Assembly (NCBI GenBank): GCA_001794825.1
Contig: MGLK01000012.1
Location: 215,070-248,537, forward strand
Origin: Caulobacterales bacterium RIFCSPHIGHO2_01_FULL_70_19
Lineage (GTDB): Bacteria > Pseudomonadota > Alphaproteobacteria > Caulobacterales > Caulobacteraceae
Direction: 5' to 3'
Length of the DNA: 33,468 bases
The notes below the pieces were generated by a model. The model searched no databases. It was not told the origin of the DNA and saw nothing but the letters and a program-made list of their open reading frames with translations. Below are positions 1 to 11,808 of this stretch, one piece after another; position 1 is the stretch's first letter, and every line of letters begins with the position of its first letter. The position numbers and the translations under genes were made by a program.

Positions 1-3392
<3,392 letters not shown>

Positions 3393-3459
3393 GGGGACAC
3401 TCCGATGGGGGACGCCGACAGCCTAGCTCCCGCCGTTTCCGTCCCGCAAGCCGGGGATC

Positions 3460-3639
3460 CTAGGGCCCGCCGGCGACCGTGCCGGCGACGGCCATGGCCA
3501 GCGCCTCCAGGTCCACCGAGCCCTCGATCCGCACGCGTGCGGAGCTCGCCTCGGCTATGCGGAGCGCGTCGCCCGCATCCGCGGCCTGGCGCTGGAGTTC
3601 GGTCCTGAGGGCCGCGACGATCTGCGCTTCCATATCCAT
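3460..3639 (-). CDS. Small unrecognised protein, 59 aa, at the end of the his operon
   Basis: The frame encodes MDMEAQIVAALRTELQRQ... and ends VAGTVAGGP, 59 residues. An alternative start is the third codon (ATG at 3633). It begins 39 nt after the hisIE stop and lies between hisIE and the oxoprolinase gene, on the same strand. Composition is charged and alanine-rich with a probable amphipathic N-terminal helix followed by a short RVRIEG strand; there is no signal peptide, membrane segment or cysteine. The Shine-Dalgarno sequence is weak, so translation may be coupled to hisIE. I do not recognise the family and assign no function. Codon use with strong third-position GC fits a real gene, but the short length leaves doubt. 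Confidence 0.5.
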   Translation of the reverse strand: MDMEAQIVAALRTELQRQAADAGDALRIAEASSARVRIEGSVDLEALAMAVAGTVAGGP

Positions 3640-3678
3640 GCAGGGAAAACCGCGCGCGGCGTGGCGCGGTTCCGCGGC

Positions 3679-4289
3679 TCAGCGTTCCGCCTTCGCCCGG
3701 GCCGTCAGCACATCGAGCACCGTCTGCAGGGGCAGATCGCGCGCCCGGAGCAGCACCAGCAGGTGGTAAAGCAGGTCCGCCGCTTCGGAGGCCAGCTCCT
3801 CGTCCGGCCCGGCGGCGCCGGCCAGCGCCGTCTCCACCCCTTCCTCGCCGACCTTCTGGGCCGCTCGCTTCGGCCCCTCGGCCAGCAGGCGCGCCGTCCA
3901 GCTCGTCGCCGGGTCGGCCGCGGCGCGGGCGGCGATGGTCGCCTCCAGCCGCCCCAGCCGTCCGAGCCCCGGCGCGTCCTCGTCGCCGAAGCAGCTGGTG
4001 CTTCCGAGGTGGCAGGCGGGGCCGCGGGGACGGACCTTGAGCACAAGGGCGTCGGCGTCGCAGTCGGGCGTGATCGAGACGACGTCGAGCCGGTTTCCGG
4101 AAGTCTCGCCCTTGCGCCAGCGCCCGCCGCGCGAGCGCGAGAAGAAGGTCGCCTCGCCGGAGGCCACGGTCTCCTCCAGCGCCGGCCGGTCCATGTAGGC
4201 GAGCGTCAGCACCTGCAGGGTGGCCGCGTCCTGCACCACCACGGGCACGAGCACGCCGCCCTTGTCGAAGTCCACGTCGTCGATCTCGA

Positions 4290-4293
<4 letters not shown>
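3679..4293 (-). CDS. hisIE: Bifunctional phosphoribosyl-AMP cyclohydrolase / phosphoribosyl-ATP pyrophosphohydrolase
   Basis: A 204-residue cytoplasmic protein joins two histidine-pathway enzymes, steps 2 and 3: hydrolysis of PR-ATP to PR-AMP, then opening of the purine ring to ProFAR. The HisI half is residues 1-110, with [11 protein letters not shown] (57-67), the PDCDADA metal site (C78) and CHLGSTSCF (C94, C101), which supply the zinc cysteines. The HisE half is from about residue 114, with [18 protein letters not shown] and [14 protein letters not shown], the Glu/Asp-rich Mg site of the all-alpha pyrophosphohydrolase fold. Its ATG overlaps the hisF stop (ATGA). The fusion is usual in enterobacteria and xanthomonads, whereas alphaproteobacteria usually carry separate hisI and hisE. 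That supports a transferred operon. Confidence 0.97.
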
Positions 4294-5053
<760 letters not shown>

Positions 5054-5057
<4 letters not shown>

Positions 5058-5779
5058 GCCGCCAGCGCCTGGTCGACGGTGAACCGGCCTTCGTAGAGGG
5101 CCCGCCCGACGATGACGCCTGCGCAGCCGAGCCGGCGGGCGGCGGCGAGGTCGTCGAGTGAGGCGACGCCGCCCGACGCCTGCACCTGCAGGTCGGGTCG
5201 CCGCTGGACGATCTGCGCCAACAGCTCAAAGTTGGGGCCGGTCAGGGCGCCGTCGCGGCCGACGTCGGTGACCAGCAGGTGCCGGACGGTCCCCGGCGAA
5301 TAGCGGTCGAGGGCCGCCCAGAGATCCACTCCGGCCGCCTCGGTCCAGCCCTTCAGGGCGGGCACGTACCGGCCGCCGTCCGCCTTCACATCGATCGCCA
5401 GGGTGATCCGCTCGGGCCCGTAGGCGGCCAGCCAGTCCGCCACCGTCTCCGGGGCGCTCACCGCCAGCGAGCCGACCACGACCCGGCCCACCCCGGCCTC
5501 AAGCAAGGTTTCCACGTCAGCCCGGGAGCGGACTCCGCCGCCCGACTGGATGCGCACGTCGACGGCGCGCGCCAGCTCGCCGATGAGGTCGTGTTGCCGG
5601 GCCTGTCCGGCTTCGGCGCCGTCCAGGTCCACGATGTGGACCCACGCCGCCCCCGCGGCGGCGAAGGCGGCCAGGCGGGCCTCCGGCCGCTCATCGTACT
5701 GGGTCACCTGGTCGAATCGCCCGTGCATCAGCCGCACGCAGGCGCCGTGCCTCAGGTCGATGGCCGGATAGACGATCAT
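5054..5779 (-). CDS. hisA: ProFAR isomerase (phosphoribosylformimino-AICAR ribotide isomerase)
   Basis: A 241-residue (beta/alpha)8 barrel that performs the Amadori rearrangement of ProFAR to PRFAR, the substrate of HisF-HisH. D8 in PAIDLRHG and D130 in LAIDVK are the paired acid/base aspartates. [31 protein letters not shown] and [11 protein letters not shown] are the expected strand-end motifs and phosphate sites. Length is normal (240-245). The ATG overlaps the hisH stop (ATGA) and the stop overlaps the hisF start (ATGA), so it sits in the middle of a tightly coupled block. Confidence 0.98.
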
Positions 5780-6378
5780 GCGGGCAGCTCCAGGAAGTTG
5801 CGCAGGATGCGGGCGCCCGTCCGGGACGAGCGTTCCGGGTGAAACTGGCAGCCCCAGCGGTTGGCCATCCGCACCACGGCCGGTACCGCGCCGCCGTACT
5901 CGGCGCGAGCGCGCGTCGCCGGCCCGTCGGGGCAGACGAAGCTGTGCACGAAATAGGCCCAGCTCTCCTCGTCGAGGTCCTCCAGCAAGGGGTCGTCGCG
6001 CACGATCTCCAGCCGCGACCAGCCCATGTGCGGCACGGTGCGGCCGGGGCCGGGCTGCAGGCGGCGGACCTGACCGGGGATCAGGCCCAGCATGGGCGTC
6101 CCGCCGCCCTCCTCGCTGGTTTCGAACAGCAGCTGCTGGCCGAGGCAGACTCCGAGCAGGGGCCGCGGGAAATCGCGGATCGGTTCGACGAGCCCGAGCT
6201 CCGCCAGGCGGGCCATGGCGAAGCCCGCGGCGCCGACGCCTGGCACAATGAGCCGCTCGGCGGCGGCGACCTCGGCCGGGTCGGCCGTCAGGCGGACGGT
6301 CGCGCCGAGGCGTTCGAGCGCAAACTGAACCGAAGCGACATTGCCGGCGCCGTAGGACAGGAGGGTGACGGAACTCAT
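5776..6378 (-). CDS. hisH: Imidazole glycerol phosphate synthase, glutaminase subunit
   Basis: A 200-residue class I glutamine amidotransferase that hydrolyses glutamine and channels ammonia to HisF. The nucleophile elbow GVCLGQQLLFE carries C78. The catalytic His/Glu pair is H180 and E182 in CQFHPERSS. The N-terminus SYGAGNVASV and IVPGVGA are standard. The start at 6378 is preceded by a strong GGGAGGAGAAGG, 40 nt downstream of the hisB stop. This is the only break in the run of overlapping genes, so HisH has its own ribosome entry. The stop overlaps hisA by ATGA. Confidence 0.98.
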   Translation of the reverse strand: MSSVTLLSYGAGNVASVQFALERLGATVRLTADPAEVAAAERLIVPGVGAAGFAMARLAELGLVEPIRDFPRPLLGVCLGQQLLFETSEEGGGTPMLGLIPGQVRRLQPGPGRTVPHMGWSRLEIVRDDPLLEDLDEESWAYFVHSFVCPDGPATRARAEYGGAVPAVVRMANRWGCQFHPERSSRTGARILRNFLELPA

Positions 6379-6418
6379 CCTTCTCCTCCCGGACGGACGA
6401 GGCGGAATGAGGCGGTCA

Positions 6419-7855
6419 TCACAGCACCCCCTTGGTGCTGGGCACCGCCTCGCCCTCGATGCGGATCGCCTGCCGCAGGGCGCGGCCGAAGGCCTTGTAA
6501 ACGGCCTCGGTCTTGTGGTGGTCGTCGTCGCCGGTGACGGAGACGTGGATCGCTGCGCCGAGGTGTTCGGCCAGCGAGCGGAACACGTGGGCGGTCAGGT
6601 CGGTGCGGTAGTCGCCGATGAAGGGCGTGGCGAACGCGCCCTCGAACACCGGATAGGGGCGTCCGGACAGGTCGATCGACACCTTCGCCTCGGCCTCGTC
6701 CATGGGCAGGACGAAGCCGTAGCGGGCGATGCCGCGGCGTTCGCCGAGGGCCTGCCTCAGGGCCTGCCCCAGGGCGATGGCGCAGTCCTCGATCGTGTGG
6801 TGGGGATCGGTGTGCAGATCGCCCTCGCAGGCCAGCCGCAGCGAGAACCCGCCGTGGGCCGCCACCTGCTCCAGCATGTGGTCGAAGAAGCCGACGCCGG
6901 TGGCGATGCGCACCGGCCCGGCCGCGTCGAGGTCGACGGCGCAGACGATCCGCGTCTCCTTCGTATCGCGCACGGCCTCGCCGGTGCGGTTCGGCCGGGC
7001 GCCGGCTGCGGCGACTCCCAGCGCCGCCAGCAGGCGACCGTTCACCGCCGCCTTCGCCGCCACCGGCAGCCGAAGACGGTCGCCGTCCCGTTCCGCCGAC
7101 ACGCCGAGGCGGGCGAGATCGGCCAGGGTCGCATCGATGTCCTCGGGGCGCACGTCCAGCGTCGGGCCTTCGCCGGGCTCGACGGGCATCCGTGTCGCCA
7201 GCGCCGCCGCCAGCCGGCTTCGCTCGCTTCGCACCGCGGCGATCCGCTCGCCGGTCTCGATCAGCCGCGAGGGATCGAGCGCCTGCAGCGCCAGGCGGAT
7301 GGAGTTCGTCGGCAGGGCGTGAGGCTCCATCACCGCGGCGAGCCGCGCGAGGACATCAGGCCAGCCGAGCGCCGCCCCGACCCGCGCGCCCGCCAGGCCA
7401 GACGCCAGCGACAGGCTGCGAAGCACGACCAGGTTGGGCTGGTCGGCGATCACCGTGGCCGCCGAGGCGGCGTCTCCGAACTCGATGCAGCCTTCGTCGA
7501 CGACGAGCAGGGCGGGAGCGACGCGGGCGGCCGTCTCGGCCACCGCCTCCGGAGACCCGCCGCCCCGCACCACCACGGCGGCGACGCCGGCGCCCGCCGG
7601 CGGGCTGGCGTAGAGGTCGGCCAGGGCGAGAAAGGGCTGCGCCTCCGGCGCCTCGACCGCGAGCCCGGCGCGGGCCGCCATGCGCCAGACCAGCTCCAGC
7701 CCATGGGTGACGCCGCGCACCGGCAGCACGCTGTCGGCCGGGACGCCGTAGACCGCGGCCATCCGGACCGCCAGCGCCGCCGGCGGTTCCGGATAACGCT
7801 CCAGTCCGTCGCCGCCGGCGACGAGCGGGGGGAAGGGGGCTGGCAGGGGGCTCAT
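6419..7855 (-). CDS. hisB: Degenerate HisC-like domain fused to imidazoleglycerol-phosphate dehydratase
   Basis: A 478-residue protein. The start at 7855 overlaps the hisD stop (ATGA). The C-terminal half (about 300-478) is an intact HisB dehydratase: FFDHMLEQ (323-330), DPHHTIED (350-357), HVFRSLAEH (423-431), DDDHHKTE (443-450) and the PSTKGVL end. Residues 1-285 follow the layout of the PLP enzyme HisC: RYPEPPAALAVRMA, VLPVRGVTHGLELVWR, VVDEGCIEF (118-126), NLVVLRSLSLASGLAGARVG (141-160). The family residues for PLP are gone, however. The Schiff-base lysine position of SK-x-x-GLAG is Leu150, the Tyr of VDEAY is Cys123, the NPNNPTG loop is RGGGSPEA (97-104), and GSDE is GVTH. The domain is also about 70 residues short. 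HisB activity is expected. Aminotransferase activity is not, so the cell should have another HisC. The first half may be a structural or regulatory remnant. Confidence 0.9.
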   Translation of the reverse strand: MSPLPAPFPPLVAGGDGLERYPEPPAALAVRMAAVYGVPADSVLPVRGVTHGLELVWRMAARAGLAVEAPEAQPFLALADLYASPPAGAGVAAVVVRGGGSPEAVAETAARVAPALLVVDEGCIEFGDAASAATVIADQPNLVVLRSLSLASGLAGARVGAALGWPDVLARLAAVMEPHALPTNSIRLALQALDPSRLIETGERIAAVRSERSRLAAALATRMPVEPGEGPTLDVRPEDIDATLADLARLGVSAERDGDRLRLPVAAKAAVNGRLLAALGVAAAGARPNRTGEAVRDTKETRIVCAVDLDAAGPVRIATGVGFFDHMLEQVAAHGGFSLRLACEGDLHTDPHHTIEDCAIALGQALRQALGERRGIARYGFVLPMDEAEAKVSIDLSGRPYPVFEGAFATPFIGDYRTDLTAHVFRSLAEHLGAAIHVSVTGDDDHHKTEAVYKAFGRALRQAIRIEGEAVPSTKGVL

Positions 7856-9162
7856 GATCCGGTCCTCAGGTCGGCGGCGCGGGCGTGGGCTTCCAGCCCT
7901 TCCATCCGGGCCAGACGCGCCGCCGCCGGCGCCAGCTGCGCCGCCCCCGCCTCGGTGACGGTCTGCACCGACATCCAGGTCATGAAGCTGGCGGTGCAGA
8001 TGCCGCCCAGGGTCCGGGCGGCCCCGTCGGTCGGCAGCACGTGGCTGGGGCCGGCGGCGTAATCGCCCAGGGTCTCGGCGGCCCAACGACCGACGAACAC
8101 GGCTCCGGCGGCCGTGATGCGCGGCAGCAGCGCCTCGGCGTCCACGGTCTGCAGCGACAGGTGCTCCGGCCCGTAGGTGTTGGCCGCCTCGCAGGCCTCC
8201 GCCAGATCCCGCACCTGCAGGGCCCGAGCCTGCGCCAGCGAGGCGCGCGCGATCGGCGCGCGAGGCAGGGTCTCCAGCTGCCTCTCGACCTCGGCGAGCG
8301 TCGCCTCGATCAGCCCGCGGCTCTCGGAGACCAGCAGCACCTGGGCGTCCGCGTCGTGCTCGGCCTGGCTGAGCAGGTCGGCGGCGACGATCTCCGGATC
8401 GGCGTGGCGGTCGGCGATCACCATCAGCTCCGACGGCCCGGCGGGCATGTCGACCGCCGGCCCTCCGGACCGCGCCGTCGCCTGCTTCTTGGCCTCGGCC
8501 ACCCAGGCGTTGCCGGGACCGAACAGCTTGTCGACCGGCTCGATCTCGCCGTCCTCGAACGCGGCGCCGAAGGTGAGGGCTGCGATGGCCTGGGCGCCGC
8601 CGACCAGCCACAGGGCGTCCAGCCCGGATTCGGCCGCGGCGACGATCATCGCCGGATGGGGATCGGCGCCGTCGCGCGGAGGCGGGGTCACGGCGATGCG
8701 CCGCTTCACCCCGGCCACCGCCGCCGGAATCGCCAGCATCAGAAGGGAGGAGAACAGCGGGGCGGTGCCGCCGGGCACGTACAGGCCGGCGGAGCCGATC
8801 GACCGCCAGGCGAGCCGCGAACGCACCCCGGGCGTGGTTTCGATCCACGGCGAGTCCTCGGGCCGGGTCGCCTCGTGGAAGACGCGCACGTTCTCGGCGG
8901 CTATGCGCAGGGCCCGGGTGGCCGAGGGCGGAAGTGCGGCGCGGGCGGCCGCCTCGACCTCGGGCGTGACGGCGATGCGGCGCGGCGGCGCGCCGTCCAG
9001 CCTGAGGCTCCACTCGGTCACGGCGGCGCCGCCGCGCGCCTGCACGTCCTCCATGATGGCGCGGACCCCGTCGACGACGGCTGCGTCGCCCCGGCGGGCG
9101 GGCCGGGCGAGCGCGGCCTTGCGCCCGCTCGCGTCCAGCGAACTCCAGTCGATCCGGCGCAT
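7852..9162 (-). CDS. hisD: Histidinol dehydrogenase
   Basis: A 436-residue Zn enzyme that oxidises L-histidinol to L-histidine with two NAD+ in the last two steps. Visible motifs: YVPGGTAPLFSSLLMLAIPA, FGPGNAWVAEAKK, VDMPAGPSELMVIAD, SQAEHDADAQ with Q266 and H269, the catalytic EHL at 333-335, GDYAAGPSHVLPT with D367, and EGLEAH with H426. These match the zinc ligands and bases of the E. coli enzyme. An in-frame extension to 9255 exists, but MRRIDW at 9162 is the natural start, because its ATG shares a base with the hisG stop (TGATG). The stop overlaps the hisC-like/hisB gene. Confidence 0.97.
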   Translation of the reverse strand: MRRIDWSSLDASGRKAALARPARRGDAAVVDGVRAIMEDVQARGGAAVTEWSLRLDGAPPRRIAVTPEVEAAARAALPPSATRALRIAAENVRVFHEATRPEDSPWIETTPGVRSRLAWRSIGSAGLYVPGGTAPLFSSLLMLAIPAAVAGVKRRIAVTPPPRDGADPHPAMIVAAAESGLDALWLVGGAQAIAALTFGAAFEDGEIEPVDKLFGPGNAWVAEAKKQATARSGGPAVDMPAGPSELMVIADRHADPEIVAADLLSQAEHDADAQVLLVSESRGLIEATLAEVERQLETLPRAPIARASLAQARALQVRDLAEACEAANTYGPEHLSLQTVDAEALLPRITAAGAVFVGRWAAETLGDYAAGPSHVLPTDGAARTLGGICTASFMTWMSVQTVTEAGAAQLAPAAARLARMEGLEAHARAADLRTGS

Positions 9163-10043
9163 CACATCATCTTCTCGATGGGCAGGACGAGAATGGCGGA
9201 CGCGCCGGCCGCCTTGAGGCGCTCCAGCGTCTCCCAGAACACCGCCTCCTGGCACACGGCGTGCACCGCCACGGCGTCGTCGCGGCCCGAAAGCGGCATG
9301 ACGGTCGGGGCTCCGGCGCCGGGCAGGATGGCGGTGATCTCGTCCAGGGCGCTGCGCGGGGCGTTCAGCATCACGTACTTGGCCCCCTGGGAGGCGACGA
9401 CGCCGGCCATACGCTCGACGATGCTGTCGAGCAGTTCCGCCAGCGCAGGTTCCGGGGCCTCGGGCGCGCGGATGAGAACGGCCTGGCTGTCCAGCACGGT
9501 ATCGCGGGCGGCCAGCCCGTTGGCCTCGAGGGTGGCCCCGGTGGAGACCAGGTCGCAGATGGCGTGGGCCAGCTTCAGCCGCGGCGCCACCTCGACGGCG
9601 CCGCGCATGGTGACGATGTCCGCCTGCACCCCCTCGGTCTCAAGCCACCGGCGCAGGATGCGCGGGTAGGAAGTCGCGACACGCAGGCCCTGCAACGAGG
9701 CCGGTCCGACATAGTCCAGCGTCGGCGGCGCGGCGATCTTCAGGGTGCAGCGACCGAAGCCGAGCGGCATGACCACCTCGGCCACGGGGCCGCCGTTGCG
9801 GCCCTCCTCGAGCACGTTCTCTCCGACGATGCCGAGGTCGCAGACGCCGTCGGCGACGAAGGTCGGGATGTCGTCGTCGCGCACCCGCAGCAGGTCGATC
9901 GGGTAGTTCTCCACCCGGTAGAGCAGGTCGTTGTTGCCCTTGACCACCCGCAGGCCCGCGTCGCGGACGAGGTCGAGGCTGCGTTCGGCCAGACGGCCGG
10001 ATTTCTGGACGGCGATACGGAGCCGCCCCTGGACTGTACTCAT
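9162..10043 (-). CDS. hisG: ATP phosphoribosyltransferase, long form
   Basis: A 293-residue enzyme for the first committed step, ATP + PRPP to PR-ATP. The N-terminus RLRIAVQKSGRLAERS, the periplasmic-binding-like catalytic lobes (DLGIVGENVLEE) and the PRPP loop AICDLVSTGATLEANGL are present. About 80 C-terminal residues (from about 215, ASQGAKYVMLNAP to LPIEKMM) form the ACT-like regulatory domain that binds histidine. This is the long, self-sufficient HisG of enterobacteria, not the short form that needs HisZ. Feedback inhibition by histidine is therefore expected. It follows the regulator gene after 9 nt. Confidence 0.97.
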   Translation of the reverse strand: MSTVQGRLRIAVQKSGRLAERSLDLVRDAGLRVVKGNNDLLYRVENYPIDLLRVRDDDIPTFVADGVCDLGIVGENVLEEGRNGGPVAEVVMPLGFGRCTLKIAAPPTLDYVGPASLQGLRVATSYPRILRRWLETEGVQADIVTMRGAVEVAPRLKLAHAICDLVSTGATLEANGLAARDTVLDSQAVLIRAPEAPEPALAELLDSIVERMAGVVASQGAKYVMLNAPRSALDEITAILPGAGAPTVMPLSGRDDAVAVHAVCQEAVFWETLERLKAAGASAILVLPIEKMM

Positions 10044-10052
10044 GTCGGAAAC

Positions 10053-10364
10053 TCAGGCTTTCAGGCGTTCCAGCACCAGCCGATAGCCCTGGTGCGGCAT
10101 TTCTTTCAGGAACCGGGCGACCCGGACGACGGTGGTCGGGCTGGCGTGCGCCTCGGCGGCGATCTCGCGATAGGAGCGGCCGCCCGCATGGAGCAGCCGC
10201 GCCACCTGCCAACGCTCGGTGAAGGCCCGAAGCTCCGCCGGGGTGCAGAGATCGGTCAGGAAGGCGTCGACCTCTTCGCGAGTCCTGAGCGCGAGGATCG
10301 CGTCATACAGGGCGACGCGGTTGCGGGCGGTCGCTTCGGCTCCGAGCGGGTAGGGGGCGGACAT
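10053..10364 (-). CDS. TrpR/YerC-family repressor, first gene of the his operon
   Basis: A 103-residue, all-helical protein: MSAPYPLGAEATARNRVALYDAI... The segment from about 25 to 60 (DAFLTDLCTPAELRAFTERWQVARLL) and the helix-turn-helix SYREIAAEAHASPTTVVRVARFL are typical of the TrpR superfamily, YerC/YecD branch. Relatives encoded beside his genes in Firmicutes have been called HisR. It is probably a dimeric repressor of its own operon, sensing histidine or a related ligand; the ligand is inference. I chose the ATG at 10364. A longer frame from 10400 would read through the candidate operator and promoter. The hisG start is 9 nt downstream of its stop. Confidence 0.88.
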   Translation of the reverse strand: MSAPYPLGAEATARNRVALYDAILALRTREEVDAFLTDLCTPAELRAFTERWQVARLLHAGGRSYREIAAEAHASPTTVVRVARFLKEMPHQGYRLVLERLKA

Positions 10365-10368
10365 GGAT

Positions 10369-10386
10369 GTTCCAGTATGCTGTAAC
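10369..10386. promoter_or_regulatory. Candidate operator of the TrpR-like repressor
   Basis: GTTCCAGTATGCTGTAAC is an 18-bp near-perfect palindrome: arms GTTCCAG and CTGTAAC match at 6 of 7 positions around TATG. It lies 4 bp before the repressor start codon. On the minus strand TTGCAT (10395-10400) could be a -35 element, which would place the palindrome over the -10 and start region. A wider, looser repeat (ATGTTCCA at 10367, TGAAACAT at 10389) surrounds it. Size and position resemble trp-type operators, where repressor blocks polymerase. The binding partner is inferred. Confidence 0.5.
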
Positions 10387-10531
10387 GGTGAAACATGCAA
10401 GCCCCGGCCCCGAGCGCCCCTGGTTCAAAGTTGGCGACCAATGTTCTCTGCGAGGCCTGCGCTCGCTTGACGGTGGCGGGTTTGCACGCGAGAGATTTCC
10501 CATCCGGCGCTTGTGCCGGGGGGGAACCATC

Positions 10532-10999
10532 ATGAAGTCCATCGTTTGCAGCCTCGCCCTCGCGGCTGCTGTCCTCTCGCCGGCTGTCGCCCAAGCCCAG
10601 AACGCCGGCCTCACCGCCAACTTCGGCGAGATCCGCCTGAACGCCGGCTTCACGCCTGATCCGTATCGCGTCTCGATCACCGCCGGAGGCTCCATCGACG
10701 CCTACACCGACACCGATCTGCCGGGCGCCTGCGTCGGCAACATCAGCGCCGCGCCGGACTTCGAGGTCACCTACAGCGCCGGCAGCCTGCCGCTGGTGTT
10801 CCGCACCCGCTCGTCGACCGACACCACCCTGATCATCAACGGCCCCGACGGCCGCTGGTACTGCGACGACGACAGCTGGGGCGACGGCGACGCCGAGGTG
10901 CGCTTCAACCGCCCGCAGAGCGGCACCTACGACATCTGGGTCGGCACCTTCGGGGGCGGCACCGCCGCCGCGAACCTGCTGATCACCGAGACCCCGTAA
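10532..10999 (+). CDS. Small secreted protein with PPC-like beta domain, function unknown
   Basis: A 155-residue protein. MKSIVCSLALAAAVLSPAVAQAQ is a clear Sec signal peptide with cleavage after AQA/AQ, followed by a mature beta-rich domain of about 130 residues. Features include LTANFGEIRLNAGFTPDPYRV near the N-terminus, ITAGGSIDAYTD, WYCDDDSWGDG and GTYDIWVGTFGGG. This resembles the bacterial pre-peptidase C-terminal type of jelly-roll, and such proteins are often mislabelled peptidase S1 although no protease triad is visible. One cysteine pair in the mature part could form a disulfide. It is divergent from the his operon. GGGGGGAA precedes the ATG at about 8 nt; longer in-frame starts upstream lack a signal peptide. 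Probably periplasmic or secreted; no specific function assigned. Confidence 0.8.
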   Translation: MKSIVCSLALAAAVLSPAVAQAQNAGLTANFGEIRLNAGFTPDPYRVSITAGGSIDAYTDTDLPGACVGNISAAPDFEVTYSAGSLPLVFRTRSSTDTTLIINGPDGRWYCDDDSWGDGDAEVRFNRPQSGTYDIWVGTFGGGTAAANLLITETP

Positions 11000-11008
11000 G
11001 CGGTCCGG

Positions 11009-11039
11009 CGGGACCGGCCCCGACCCGCGGCCGGTCCCG
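11009..11039 (+). terminator. Hairpin after the secreted-protein gene
   Basis: CGGGACCGGCC and GGCCGGTCCCG form an 11-bp perfect stem with a 9-nt loop, starting 9 nt after the stop codon. The T-tract is poor (TCTGTG), so intrinsic termination is likely weak or aided by Rho. Confidence 0.45.
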
Positions 11040-11147
11040 TCTGTGCGCCGGACGAGTGCGCCCGGGCGGCGGGCCGTCGATGCCGGTATGTGGAGGATGA
11101 GGGGCTTGGCAGACCCGAGTAGCGGGCGGGGCCGGAAGGCCCGTCTG

Positions 11148-11789
11148 ATGGCCGTCGCCGCCACCGTGTTCCGCCGCCGCCGCGGCGTGCCGTCCGCGCC
11201 GCTCGGCGCGCACGAGGTGCGGCTCCTCGACACGCCCGAGGCGCGGCGACTGGCCGAGGCCGCGGCCATCCTCGCCGCGATGGACCAGGCCCGGGAGGCG
11301 CTCTCCGAAGTCCACGCGCGCAGCCGGCGCCCGGCGCCGGATCCCGGGGGAGCGGACGCAATCGTCGAAATCGCCCTGCTGCGTCACGGCGTGGTCCAGT
11401 TCGTCGACAGTTTCGAGGCGGCCCGTCGCGCCGATCTGCTGGATGACGCGACCCTCGACGGCCCCGGCGTCGGGCCGGCCTTCTACCGACATCTGTGCGC
11501 CTTCCGCGACGAACTCTCCGGACCCCACGCGCGCCTGGTAGGCGAGACCGGGACGGTCGCCTTGCTGCGTCGCGTCGGCGATCGGCCAGTGCTGGCCGGC
11601 GTGGCCATCCGCACCCGACGGCCCGGACGTCTCACCTCGGCCGAACTGGCCCAGATGCTCGCCTTCGTCGGCCTGGCGCGCGACGCCTGCGCAGAGCGGC
11701 TCGAGCAGATGCGGGCGGCGGTGCTCGATCAGGTCCGCAGCCTCTCCGCTGACGAGCTGGAAACGCTGCCGGCTGTGTCCGACCCCTGA
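11148..11789 (+). CDS. Unrecognised cytoplasmic protein, about 213 aa
   Basis: From the ATG at 11148 the product is MAVAATVFRRRRGVPSAPL... ending LPAVSDP. GGAAGG lies 9 nt upstream. The frame is open further (ATGs at 11097 and 11088, GTG/ATG near 11043), so the start is uncertain. The N-terminus is basic. Then come a helix-rich part (EARRLAEAAAILAAMDQAREALSEV), a central region with AIVEIALLRHGVVQFVDSFEAARR, and a C-terminal helical segment LTSAELAQMLAFVGLARDACAERLEQM. There is no transmembrane segment and no recognised catalytic motif. It looks like a true coding frame by composition. The family is unknown to me and no function is assigned. Confidence 0.65.
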   Translation: MAVAATVFRRRRGVPSAPLGAHEVRLLDTPEARRLAEAAAILAAMDQAREALSEVHARSRRPAPDPGGADAIVEIALLRHGVVQFVDSFEAARRADLLDDATLDGPGVGPAFYRHLCAFRDELSGPHARLVGETGTVALLRRVGDRPVLAGVAIRTRRPGRLTSAELAQMLAFVGLARDACAERLEQMRAAVLDQVRSLSADELETLPAVSDP

Positions 11790-11792
11790 TAC

Positions 11793-11808
11793 GGGGGCTC
11801 AGGCCCCC
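11793..11808. terminator. Short hairpin between convergent genes
   Basis: GGGGGC and GCCCCC pair around a 4-nt loop in the 9-nt gap between two converging stop codons, reaching into the end of the minus-strand gene. No T-tract is seen on either side. It may reduce read-through in both directions. Confidence 0.3.

Noticed and set aside
6419..7855. Annotating this gene as a working HisC-HisB bifunctional enzyme
   Set aside because: The HisC-like half lacks the PLP lysine and its main partner residues, so aminotransferase activity is not supported.
6365..8062. Long plus-strand frame (565 codons) across hisB
   Set aside because: Antisense to hisB and hisD; Arg/His/Gly-rich with no recognisable domain.
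7856..9013. N-terminal extension of the hisC-like/hisB frame up to 9013
   Set aside because: This part overlaps hisD in another frame and encodes low-complexity Arg/Gly/Ala sequence. The ATGA overlap at 7855 is the natural start.
9163..9255. 31-residue N-terminal extension of hisD
   Set aside because: It lies inside hisG and has no similarity to HisD. The ATG sharing a base with the hisG stop is preferred.
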